From positions 10,743,512-10,807,511 of the forward strand of contig NW_024037048.1 of assembly GCF_015706575.1 (NCBI RefSeq): a DNA stretch of 64,000 nucleotides. The letters run 5' to 3'. The position numbers were made by a program, and so were the translations under genes. The notes beneath the pieces are model-generated. The model saw nothing but the letters and a program-made list of their open reading frames with translations, was not told where the DNA came from and made no database searches. This document shows, in pieces, positions 39,901 to 51,030 of the stretch; position 1 is the stretch's first letter, and each line of letters opens with the position of its first letter. Origin of the DNA: Patiria miniata. Taxonomy: Eukaryota > Echinodermata > Asteroidea > Valvatida > Asterinidae.

Positions 39901-42900
39901 CAGTACGGGCGCACGTGAAAAATCGCGGAATGTCCCCCGATCCGCGGAAGTCCCCATATTCGCGGACAAATTCTGTCCCTCGATCGAGGGAATGTCTCCC
40001 CATTCGGGGACAAAAAAAAATTCACAAGCTATGCGGCCTCAGGGGGTGCTCTGCGGTCTCTGAAACCGTCAAAAATCGATTCTACGTGAAAAGACCCCCT
40101 AAGTTACTGTCCAACTAACGCTGGTTTACTGTCTACTTTTTGCGCTACGAACCGATTTATGTTCAGAATACCAGTCGATCAAGCTGCGATGCCGTTCGAG
40201 CGACAGTATCGATACCAAGTAACCGATTATTATATCGATACTAAAATTGTACATGTAAGGCATAGGCTTATATATTCGATACCATAATTACGATACCTAC
40301 CTTGGCAAAGCAATATTGATGGCAGAAGATTGCTCGAGTTTTATAACTTTTCGAGCATGTTTGCGAGTGAAATCGGTCCTCAACTCGCAGATCCTTCCAT
40401 TTTATCATGATGGATGCAGTATCAAAGCTACTGTTTGTAAATTATATTAGTTTTAACAACTTTTCTCTCATTTTTAAGAGCAAAACTGAAACTGTACATG
40501 CACATTTTGGCTTTCATCATGGAGTCGGAGGGTAATCATCGTGCCGCGCCGGTAAGACCATGGACGTACGTAAACTGAATTTATGTAAAAGTGTTTTAAT
40601 TTTGATTATAATTAACTACGTACGCTGTATAAAGCCGCCAAACCATATTTGTTTTTCTTATAACTATTACTTTGGCCCATTACATGTATTTTTTTGGTAC
40701 ATTTTCTGAACTGTTTTTTTTCTGTATTTTTTTCAGGTACGTGTTGGGAAGACCGTTGATTGAAGAAAGGAAGAATCATGTTGATCATGCTGATTAGATA
40801 GTAGATTGCAGAAGGCGTTTGATTAGATTTTTTTTAATATGGGAAATACAAGAAAAAAACGACTTTTTGGTACCTTTTAAAAAAAAATTGGTCAGAAAAA
40901 AAGAAAAGAAAAAAGTAGCAACTAAAGTAGATGAATGTTGTTTTTGTTATTGAAAGAAAGATGCTGGAAGACAGCTTCCTTGCAATATTTTCTGCAAACT
41001 TTATTCCATACCTACCTTGGCCAATCGTCCGATAGAACCAAGGAAACAAAGCCTTTCTAGATGTCTCTTTCCATTATCACTTTACGAAATCTCTGTTGGT
41101 GACTTCAGACCAGTGTCTCTTGGAAGATTTACCTGCCCCCCGGCCTGGATTCAGCTCAGATGACAATTATGTTGGCTGCCACATTATTTCATGATGTCAA
41201 TCGCCAAAATACGGTTCATATGACATCAGCGTATATCATATTTACGATATGGATTTGTATACAAGTTATATATTTTTCATACATTTAAACATGTAAAAGT
41301 TGTGATGCCCTTTGTAATTAATACAATTCCTGTCATTCAACCTTTTGTGTAAATTTCTTTTTGGTATTTACTCTTACCTTGATTTTAACTGAAAGGCTAG
41401 GATTGTTTAACTTTTGAAATTATGATAATGTTAATGTCCAATTATAATGACTGCCACTTCTCATGTAATATTTTCTCATGTAAAAGATTGTTTGGATAAA
41501 GTAGTTTGTATTCAAAGCATTTTGGAGCCGTTTGAGGATTTAATTCTACAAAACTACTACTAATAATTATTGGTCACTTAAAATTTCAGTTTAATTCAAT
41601 TCTTAAACTGACACTGTCCTCATCAGCAAATTAAAATGAGTATTTTCTCTGAAGACCAAACACTGGCTAGAAGCTTAAACGTTGATGTCAAGTTTACTGG
41701 CATCAAGGGAGAACCAGAAGGAAGGGTTGCAGTCCTAAAATAGAAAAGAAAAGAGGTAAGTCATGACAAAGGATAAATTATTACATTTTACAAATCTAAG
41801 AAAGAAATTAAAAAAAGTTTATTCAACTTGAACACCTACCAGCGATGACTATCACCAGGAAGCTATATTTCGATCGAGTTTCCATTTTATGAAGTTGCCA
41901 GAATATTTTTTTTGTGGTGCCACTAGCCTTACTTTCCTTTTTTTTCTTAATGCGGCTGAAAACATTAGGGTATTTTAATAACAAATTTTATATTAAAGGG
42001 AATATACAACATTTGCAAACTTCGAAAAATAAAATTACCAAGTTTTTACGAAATACCTTAATAGGATGTTGGTAAATGACAGTCTAAATCATCCTGTAAA
42101 ATTATGGCACCTGGTATACTGTCATTTTCAAGAAAAGTGGTATTTTTGTATCAATTTCCAACGCTGATCGGCCGATCAGCGTTGGAAACAACTGGCTTTT
42201 TTTCAAATACTGGCCCCAATTGACCATCGCACTTGTTTGCAATCGATTACAAATCTATGAACGGGTACGAGCCAGCTAGACTGGTTCCCTGACCTTACAA
42301 TTCCCCAATGTATGCAAACTGCTCTGTTTCTTCTTATATGGAGTCAGGGAACCAGACTACAGGAAAATGATCGCTTTTCTTGGTTTTATAGCATTTTCGA
42401 ACCCAAAACCTCCAAAAAGTCAGTGTAACTATATTTGCTTTATATTTCCAACCCCCCGATTCCATCCATTTCTGAAAATTACAGCAAAAGCAAATGATGT
42501 ATATTCCCTTTAAATTAAAATGACCAACTCGTGAATAAACTAAAGCCTTTGATCATTCACCTACAAATTTCTTGAATTAAAAATAAAAAATAAATAAGGC
42601 CCCAAAACCGGAGCCATTCGCATCGAGTCCAGAAAATTGTCCATGCAAAATTCTTTATCCAAATGAATTCCAGAAATGTATTTGTTATACTAAAACCAAT
42701 CATGTACTTACCACTGCCAATACCAGAGATCGCTACCAAAACACAAGCATCAGAAAAGAAATATCCAAAACTGTAAGATCATTAAAAAAATGATTAAACT
42801 TTGATTAAACAATGATAAAAAAAAATACTAGAACACGGAACACTGCACGTACATGTACTTGCAACGTATACAACACGGGAAAACAACACACAAAAACGTG

Positions 42901-43118
42901 CAGTAAGTAGTTCTCCTGACTCTAAATTGAGCCCGTGGGGAAATTATGTAATGAGTCAGGCAGCCAGACTCGAAAGGTTTGTCCCCCGATCGGGGGACAG
43001 TCTCCGATTTGGGAGACAGCGCTGCTGAAAAAAAAATCTGTGGGCCGGCTGTCTCCGAATACGGGGACAGTCTCCAGGAACGGGGATTGTCCGCGATTAT
43101 TCACGTGCGCCCGTACTG
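39901..43118. mobile_element. 3.2-kb DNA transposon with 29-bp termini, 5-bp target duplication
   Basis: The ends begin CAGTACGGGCGCACGTGAA and match in inverted orientation over 29 bp with one mismatch. Both have subterminal palindromic GGGGACA/TGTCCCC motifs. TAGGT flanks both sides. The related sequence at 18692-18710 reads TTTAGGTTGA without the insert. There is no transposase frame, so it is non-autonomous or decayed. The superfamily is not assigned (5-bp duplication). A MITE sits inside at 41993-42514. Confidence 0.82.
41993..42514. mobile_element. TTTAAAGGGAATATACA MITE, copy A
   Basis: The termini TTAAAGGGAATATACAACATTT and AAATGATGTATATTCCCTTTAA are inverted. At its centre (42155-42188) is a perfect 34-bp palindrome beginning TTTCCAACGCTGATCGG. 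It is 522 bp and non-coding. Confidence 0.85.
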
Positions 43119-43326
43119 TAGGTTGACAACACGGCCAATGTCATTTTACTTATAACAAAAAAAAAATATTCTAATTTAGGCCTATTCTAATTTGATCGTG
43201 TAGTGAAGGGCCCCCACTACACGATCGCCCTAAAAGGTCAAAATTAGCAGGGAAAATATTGAAGTATTTACTGAGAAAACACTTAAAATTTTTCAGACCA
43301 ATCTTAGGTTAGGGTTTGTGCACAGG

Positions 43327-43801
43327 TAGCCCCATAAATGTGGCCTATTTACTGGACTGCCTCCGTAAACATAGGCCACACATCCACATGCTGACATGTA
43401 CAAAAATCGTGTCGACTTTGCCAAATTTTGATTTTCACATTTAGGCTTAGTTTGTAGGATTTTTTTGCTTTAGAAGCATACTCACCCTCTTTATAGGCTA
43501 GTCAGAAAGTGCTGCCTTTTTCAGATGTCTAATTTTTGTGAAATTTTATGTTGAAATTTTGATACGCAAATGTGTAAAAATGAATCTGGAAATTTCACGA
43601 AAAATGTACATCTGAAAAAGGCAGCACTTTCTGATTAGCCTATAAAGAGGATGAGTATGCTTCTAAAGCAAAAAAACCCTACAAACTAAGCCTAAATGTG
43701 AACATCAAAATTTGGCAAAGTCGACACGATTTTTGTACATGTGGATGTGTGGCCTATGTTTACGGAGGCAGTCCAGTAAATAGGCCACATTTATGGGGCT
43801 A
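43327..43801. mobile_element. Long-arm foldback with 9-bp target duplication (Mutator-like)
   Basis: The arms of ~220 bp are almost perfect reverse complements, starting TAGCCCCATAAATGTGGCC and ending GGCCACATTTATGGGGCTA. GTGCACAGG is duplicated exactly on both sides (43318-43326, 43802-43810). Long terminal repeats with a 9-bp duplication are typical of Mutator-like elements. It is non-coding. Confidence 0.88.
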
Positions 43802-44597
43802 GTGCACAGGCAGACACTGGGTGACAAGTGATGGCCAGATGGGAATCTTGCGTTCTTTCTTTCGTCATCCATCTTGCGTTCTTTCTGTACGCACCGCATG
43901 AAGTTAGAAATAAAAACACAACCGGGATACCTAAAATCACAGTTTCTTTTGAAATTCTTACCCCCAAATCAGCTACAGTATTCACTAAAAGCTTGACAAA
44001 TCCTTACCTAATCCAGCCATTTTCCCAGAAGACAGGTATTTTGTGAGTAAGCCGTTAAAAACCACGCCTCGTTTTCTCGTCAAAAGCAGCGCAGTTCTCC
44101 CTAACATCGCATATTGTGCAAAATGCACACGTGTGTGATGTGCGTCCTTGACGTAAATTCTAAAAATGTACATATACTGGGGGCCGTTATGTGATCCGCA
44201 CAGTCAGTAGGAAATAAACCAACAATAATAAGATGGCTAAGAAATTGAAAAGTGTTGCATCATCTTGTGACAATTATTTGTTTTATTGCATTAGATTAAT
44301 TCTTGATCCTTTATTAAACTAGATTTTTCTTAAACGAACTATTGTTGAATCTTTATACTTGCTTGATGAGTAATACTGATGATTCCCTCGTTTTCAAAGC
44401 ATATTTGTACTGCATTCACAAAAAAATCCATCATATGTGGCCCTCCATCTCCATGTTGTCTTCATGCACTGTTTCATTTTAGGAGTAAAAACAAAAAACG
44501 AATATCTGTGTGGTATGATTCTTGGGTACAAACTTCTTCTTTGAGAAATCAAAAATATTCAAATATGATAAAAAAAGAAAAAAAGAAAAAATTATGG

Positions 44598-44679
44598 CGT
44601 AGTCGGCAGGATTCGAACCTGCGCGGGGAGACCCCAATAGATTTCTAGTCTATCGCCTTAACCGCTCGGCCACGACTAC
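44598..44679 (-). tRNA. tRNA-Ser(AGA)
   Basis: This 82-nt cloverleaf has a perfect 7-bp acceptor stem (GTAGTCG/CGACTAC), G discriminator, A box TGGCCGAGCGGTTAAGG, anticodon loop CTAGAAA, a long variable arm (TTGGGGTCTCCCC) and B box GGTTCGAATCC. A T-run (TTTTTTC, then longer T stretches) follows within 12 nt and serves as the Pol III terminator. It has no intron and looks functional. Confidence 0.95.
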
Positions 44680-44993
44680 TTGCTTCAATGGGTGAATTCA
44701 ACGCTTATAAACTCTGCATACAAATTTCTTTCAATAAAGTCTTCAAAAATCGGTTAATATTTATTAATTTATTTCTGATATTACCATAAATATAATAAAA
44801 GTTACTAAACAAACGATTTTTCCACACCACACAATCTAATTTTTTACTCAATCTTGAAAAATACTGTTCTTACTCCGTCTAGCGCCCTCTACGTCACCCT
44901 TTTATTTGCAGTTCCAATTCCAGAGGGTTGTTAAAAAATACAAAATCTCACACAATTGAACATAGAACAGTCATCCTTTCTGAAATAATGTAT

Positions 44994-45495
44994 TTTAAAG
45001 GGAAGTTACAACATCTGCAAACATCAAAAAACGAAATAATCAAATTATCACGAAATATTTTACTGGATTGTTAGGGAATGACATTCTAAAGCACCTTGTA
45101 AAATTGTGGCTCCTGGTGTGCTGACATTTTCAAAGAAAACGGGTATTTTTCCAGTGCTGGTCAGCTGTGATGTTGGCGAAAACCTCTTTTTTTTTTAAAA
45201 ACTGCTCTTAATTTTTCATAATTAGTTATTCCGCATTTCTTTCCAATTGATTACACACATGTGAAGGGATAAAATCCCGCCGGACTGATTCTTTGACTTC
45301 CCCAAAGTCGACAAATTAGCTCCGTTTCATCTTAAGCGGTCAGGAAACCAGACTGCAAGAACATATTTTCTTAAGCATCTTCAACCCCAAAACGTGAAAC
45401 AAGTCAGTTTAACGACATTTGCTATAACATGCGTTTAATCCCCCACTTACTACTGAAAAGTGCAAGAAGAGCAAATGTTGTACATTCCCTTTAAA
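44994..45495. mobile_element. TTTAAAGGGAATATACA MITE, copy B
   Basis: It runs from TTTAAAGGGAAGTTACAACA to TTGTACATTCCCTTTAAA. It is the most diverged of the four copies, and its central palindrome is degenerate (CCAGTGCTGGTCAGCTG). Confidence 0.8.
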
Positions 45496-45615
45496 GGAAA
45501 AGGGGAAAATTGCAAAAACAAAATTTATTCTCCAAATCAAAATTATTGACTTATTGTGGCATAAAGATAATAAATAAATCATAGTATTATTTATTGTTTT
45601 TTTTAATAATGAACT

Positions 45616-46149
45616 GTAAAGGGAATGTATATCATTGACTTTTGCTGTAATTTTCGGAAATGAAGTAGTTGAGGTGTTACTGAGTATTATAGATCAAACA
45701 TTAGTATACTGACATGTTTGAAGTGTTGTGTTCGAAAATGCTGGAAAAACCAAGGAAAACAAAAAAAGGTGAAAGTAGGTTCCCTGACTCCAGTATTATG
45801 AAATGTATCAATTAATGCTGTAAAATTGTAAGGTAAGGGAACCAGCTCTAGCTGGCTTGCACCCGTTCATGAACATGTAACCAATAGCAAACAAAATTTG
45901 GACTGAACAAAAAATGGTAAATTTAAAGCAGTAGTTAACAAATAGTGAGGTTTTTCCAACGATGGTCGGCCGACCACCATTGGAAATTTATACAAAAATA
46001 CCACTTTTCTTGAAAATGACTTCACACCAGGTGCCATAATTTTACAGGATGCTTTAGACTGTCATTTACCAACATCCTAGTAAGGTATTTCGTAAAAATT
46101 TGGTAGTTTTGTTTTTCGATATTTGCAAATGTTGTATATTGCCTTTAAA
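45616..46149. mobile_element. TTTAAAGGGAATATACA MITE, copy C
   Basis: It starts TAAAGGGAATGTATATCATT and ends AAATGTTGTATATTGCCTTTAAA-like. The central palindrome is CCAACGATGGTCGGCCGACC + ACCATTGG. It is in opposite orientation to copy A. Confidence 0.83.
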
Positions 46150-46626
46150 CAAAAAACACATTTTTATACAAACAAAATCACACTCTACGCAACATGAATT
46201 ATCAAGACAACACCGTTTTATTGTCATTTTTGTAGCAAAAAAATGTCCCCCATTTTACTCGGGGACAGACTGCACAATAAATGCTGTAATGTTCTTACAT
46301 TATAATCTAGAATGAAGTTTATACATAGGCATTACTATTTACAAAAAAAACTTACAAAGAGCAGACTATTTGTCCAGTTATTAAAGAAAATTGTGGGAAA
46401 TGATAATTATTAGCAACAGGAAGAAAAAGTAAATGGCAGATTTTACGTTCGGATAAGCCACTTCGCAACTTTTGTTTTATAATATTTATTTTATTTTTGT
46501 ATCTGTACAAACAAGCAATATATCAAAATTGAAACGAAATTCCGCCAAAGAAAATGTCCTTCGATGGTTAAAGTTGTTTAGCTATAAATATGTGACTTTC
46601 TATTATGAGACTGTTTTGTAAAACTA

Positions 46627-47109
46627 CAGGGCCAGTCAAAAACAAAAGAAAACCCAAATGTGAGGACCATTTTCTTAATGAAATTCTGCATGTAGCACTT
46701 TCAAAATCTAGAATATGAAAGCCCAATTAACAAGCTTTCTTTATGTACAAGAATCATTCAAATCAGTCATGTACTTTTCAAGTTACAGGATTTTAATCAC
46801 AACAACGTCACAAAAAAGGTGAGTTTTCTTTCAGCAAAACGGAAACAAGCCACACAAATTCCCCATGTGATTTGTTTTCGTTTTGCTGAAAGAACAAGCC
46901 TTTTTTGTGATCCGTGGACAGAACTTTAAAACATTGGTTGTGTTTAAAACTCCATACCTTGAAAAGTACATGAGTGATTTGAATGATTCTTGTACTAAAA
47001 GAAAGCTTAATAACGGGGCTTTCATATCCTAGATTTTGAGAGTGCCACATGCAAACTTCATTAAATAATCGGTCCTGCCATTTGGGTTTCCTATTTTTGA
47101 CTCGCCCTG
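46627..47109. mobile_element. Palindromic mariner-like MITE, copy 4
   Basis: It runs from TA|CAGGGCCAGTCAAAAAC to TTTTGACTCGCCCTG|TA. The arms are homologous to those of copies 1-3, and the TA duplication is intact. Confidence 0.85.
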
Positions 47110-48569
47110 TACATGGGTGGAACATGAGCGATGGAAAATGTGAAGTTTTATGCAAATAAATAAAAATCCTAAATCTTATTAAATTGGCAAATAAAGAGCA
47201 TGGAACCTACTTTGGTGTTAACACCGCAGAATTTAATAACAATAAATTTATTTTGACAATCTGTGGCATGTAAAACCTTAAGTATGTTATCTTCAAATGA
47301 TGAAATGATCATAAACCGTCACTAAATGAGAAATTCCACATGTATGTCTCGTCAGGAATATACTTAAGTGTAAAAAGGATGCACCCCACTTTTCTTTCAA
47401 CTGACTCCGCCCCTCTACAAACAACACCAAAATGAGAAAGAATATGGGAAACTTTGACGAATTGTTCGTGTCAATTCATCCGTATAGTACCACATGTATT
47501 TTGAATACAAGCCGTGTCGTCCGTACCGAATACCTCAACTGTACTTACGACAACTTCAAAATTGCGGAAATTAATCACAAAAATATAATCGCAAGTCACT
47601 CTTCATTTAGAACCAGACATAAAGTCACAGCATCCAATGCTGAGATTTTATCATAAAAAAGGTGGATCTGGCGTTTTTTTTCAATTTTTTTTATTTATTA
47701 AATAACGCTCCTTCATATATTATATATTACATAAAAATATGGATTTACAACGTAAACAAATCTTTAGCAGCTTGCAAGCTGGGCCGCTGGTACACATCGT
47801 TTGCGGAATTTTACAGAAAAACTCAAAATGCTGTTGCTATTTTATCTGGTAAGTGCAAAGCAACATCTTAATGAGAAATTGTAGCAATGTCCTTTGACCC
47901 CTGTTTTGTATCTGTACAAATGAGCCACCCCCTTTCTCTTCAAGCCACGCCCCTTCCATGTTGCCCTAAATCTCACAATAGAAACAGCTGGCAGAGTTGA
48001 AAGTATTTTATACTCTTTCTCTGTTTTGGCGTAATTTGTTTTAATTGATGCGAAAAACAATGTAACTCTGCGAAGACTGTCTTCAAATACAGGTGGAAAA
48101 ACAATAATGATCCATGAAAATAAATTAAAATTGAAATATTATTCAACTATGCAAGGGTGTGCTTGTTAAGAACAAGTTGTTTAAACTAACCATATGAAGT
48201 TTGACACTTTTTTTGATTTGACACTATGACAACGAACGACACCATTATTGCTTATTCCTGTTAATGTCTTTAAAAAGCGCAAGGCGAGTTATGGGAAATT
48301 CAATACAAGATCATTGCGTCTAGCAAAAACAATACACCAAATCTTGTTTCCATTTTCATGTGGCGTTTTATGCTACAGCATACTTGAAACTTACAAAAAT
48401 AGTCGAGCGAGCTCTGCACGGCTGGAAATGTTAAAGGTAATTATCAATTTGGATATCATTAAGATGATGATTACGACACAAATCTTAGAATATTTTAATG
48501 TTTGTTGATTCCTCCCATACCGTTTTCGAATTGTTCATTATTCGTTCCACTGATATTAAACCTGCTGTC
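47110..48569. other. Intergenic DNA, nothing recognised
   Basis: This AT-rich sequence contains no supported gene or RNA. A few 60-86-residue frames lack homology, splice context or codon bias. Confidence 0.5.
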
Positions 48570-49108
48570 AAGCAGCTGATTTCACGAAAAAAGTGCGCAG
48601 CAGACTTACGCAACAAATTTGGCGTGGCTGCGCTACGTTTTAAATAATTCAAACAATTTGTTCAAAAACAATTTGTTCGTTCGCGAAACAGTTGTTGGAT
48701 AACCTCAGCCCGCCATTTTGAAAATGATTTTCTCGGTCTTTCTTTGGAATTGTTCGGCAACTCTAAAAATGATGTTACAAGTAAGAAAGAAATTAATTTA
48801 CCTCAAACATTAAGCTGTGTCTTGTATCAACCTTGATAAATTGTGCAAAAAACGGGCTCCACGACAGTCCCGATTTGCTGGTAAAATGTGTCATTTTCAG
48901 TCGCTACGCCACAACTTATGCCACCTAAGATGACTGCACAAGTTACTCCATAATTTAATGCGCAAGTTGCGGATTTATGTACTATCCGACTTTCGTGAAA
49001 TGTGTCAAAGTGAAATGTTGCGAAGCGGGCAATGTTGCGCAACTTACGCAACACATTTTGGCGCAAGCTGAGTTGCGCTGTTGCGTAAGGTTTCGTGAAA
49101 TCGGCTGA
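48570..49108. mobile_element. Element with GCTGATTTCACGAAA ends
   Basis: The ends AGCAGCTGATTTCACGAAA and TTTCGTGAAATCGGCTGAG form an inverted repeat, followed on each side by TTACGCAACA-type subterminal motifs. It is about 540 bp and non-coding. Confidence 0.65.
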
Positions 49109-49284
49109 GGCATCTTAAGCAAAGCATACAGCTGTAAATGTACAGATGACCAAAAAGTGTTTACACCCAGCAGTGCTGTGGTTAGAGGTGCTTACGACGG
49201 GTCACAACCATCACAAGCCAATCACAAGATCTCATAAGTCAAGCACAAGTCATCTGGTCGTAAGTTTAGACACAAGCTTTTTAA

Positions 49285-50303
49285 CCAGTTCGCGTCGGAG
49301 GATGCGATAACACGCACTGGCTGTTTATACACACAGGTACGGCTGACGGGTTAAGATGTCAAGATTGCCTTGACTCCCCTCCATGTGACGTCTATACACG
49401 CTAATCCCGCGTGCCTTTTGTACACACACACAAACTCCGTGAAGTCACTGATCTGGTACACGGTACCCTGTGGAGACAGGTGCACAATAGGGAACAAAAG
49501 ATTGTATACGTCTCCACAGAGCAATTTCTATAGGTGAATAGGTCTCCACAAGCTTATCACGAAATAGATATATGGATTTTACTCAAAAACTAGGAATTTC
49601 CAAGGTGTGTTGATCGTTGCTAATTGAAGTATTTTATGTAAGGGATATTAAGTCTGAATTTCAGCCCAGGAAATTAATTCTGGTTAAAATAAGAGCATTT
49701 TGAAACTACATGTTAAACTCGAAAACTTTAGTACATGAGAACAAAGAAATGACTCCACAAGGATACAAATTCCAGTATGGATGTGGAGGTGGACCGTGTG
49801 TTGATCTTGAATTGGCTGTTGTGCATGGCCTATTGTTGTACAATTTACGCTCCAGTGCACACCCGGAGTTTTGGCAAGAAATATCGTACAAATACTGTTG
49901 AAATGACTTTTGCGAATCAGTATTTAGGGGAGTCAGGTTGGCGAAGAGGTACTTTCCTCGCCTTCCACCGATGTGACCCGGGTTCGAATCCCGCCTGGGC
50001 CAACATGTGGATTGGGTTTTCAGTCCCTGCCTGATTCCGTGGGTTTTCCCCAGAATGTTCTTCTGGGCTTTTCCTCCCACCTCTAAAACTGTAACTTCTT
50101 CTCATTGTCTTCTCTCCACAGGTTTTTTCAGGCTTGCGAGCGACAGTGCCTAGGGCGCTTTTGAGGAATCCTTGGTTTCATTACCAGAAATGATTAATAA
50201 TAATTTGTGGCGTTTGGCTGTATATCAGAAGTTGGCAGGACAATTTTGCATTTTTTTGTGAAAATCCAAATTTTCGGCAAAAATAATCCCAGCGTGAAGT
50301 GGT
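49285..50303. mobile_element. TTAA-type MITE, copy 2, carrying a SINE
   Basis: CCAGTTCGCGTCGG and CCAGCGTGAAGTGG are the ends, with TTAA on both sides (49281-49284, 50304-50307). It is homologous to 21681-22079, except that a SINE interrupts it at about 49926-50203. Confidence 0.82.
49926..50203 (+). mobile_element. tRNA-derived SINE, different family
   Basis: The tRNA-like head (TTGGCGAAGAGGTA, B box GGGTTCGAATCCC) is followed by a body with CCGTGGGTTTTCCCCAGAAT and GGGCTTTTCCTCCCACCTCT and an AT-rich tail (TTAATAATAAT). The uninterrupted counterpart at 21977-21990 (GAATCAGTATTTGTGGCG) marks the insertion point. Confidence 0.8.
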
Positions 50304-50708
50304 TAAATGATCTGTGGCAAGGCATTCGGTTGTTCCTGTCTTATGACCGGACTTGTGATAGGCTTATGATGGGCTTGTGATGGGTTTCTGATGGGCTTAT
50401 GATGGGCTTGTGATCTGTCACAAGTTATCGACTACAACACCGCCACCAAGCGACCACAGACTGACATGCTGCTACAAGCTGATTGGATGATATCCACAGC
50501 AGGTCAAAATGCAGCGTTGTGATTGGCTGCCAAGCTGGTAATGTATTCATGAGGTCATCAATTGACGAATTAGTGCACCCACAATCCTTTGGACTTCCTT
50601 CGCTGCATTCTGTCAACGGCCAATCAGCCTATACCAGTGGTTGAGATCGGTGGGTACCAGCATACATGTAAACGGATGAGAGTTTGTTAGCTGGTAACCA
50701 AGCCGTGG

Positions 50709-51030
50709 CTACCTGCTATGGTCGCCGCTGGACCACGAGTCTTGCCGATGTTCCCTGTGCCTGTCCGATCTGTGATCCGACCAATCAGACGACCGGTGGT
50801 GATCACCCCGATCCGAGCGCTCCCTGTCGCGTTCCCGCGATCCCCCCTTTCTCCGCTTGCTGTCGATGTGTGAATGGTGGAAACGGTCGTCCCGGCTACC
50901 AGACTGGTGCTGGCTGTGTGTTGAGTTGTCCGACTTGTCGCTGTTCCGTCGTCTGTGCTCCTCCCCTCTGTTCCCGTGGTAGGGTCGCCCGGAGGGATTG
51001 TCTCTGTCCCGCTTGTTGTCATTGTTGTAT
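50709..51030 (-). CDS. CHD1: CHD1 last exon (C-terminal RS/RD/HR-rich tail, stop)
   Basis: The 322-bp coding part of the last exon completes Arg and encodes 106 further residues and TAG. It runs from YNNDNKRDRDNPSGRPYHGN through HHSHIDSKRRKGGSRERDRE to SDWSDHRSDRHREHRQDSWS and SGDHSR. The SKRR block and the SDW..HR..HRE ending resemble the human CHD1/CHD2 C termini. The acceptor is CCCATCAG. The 3' UTR end was not identified. Confidence 0.88.
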
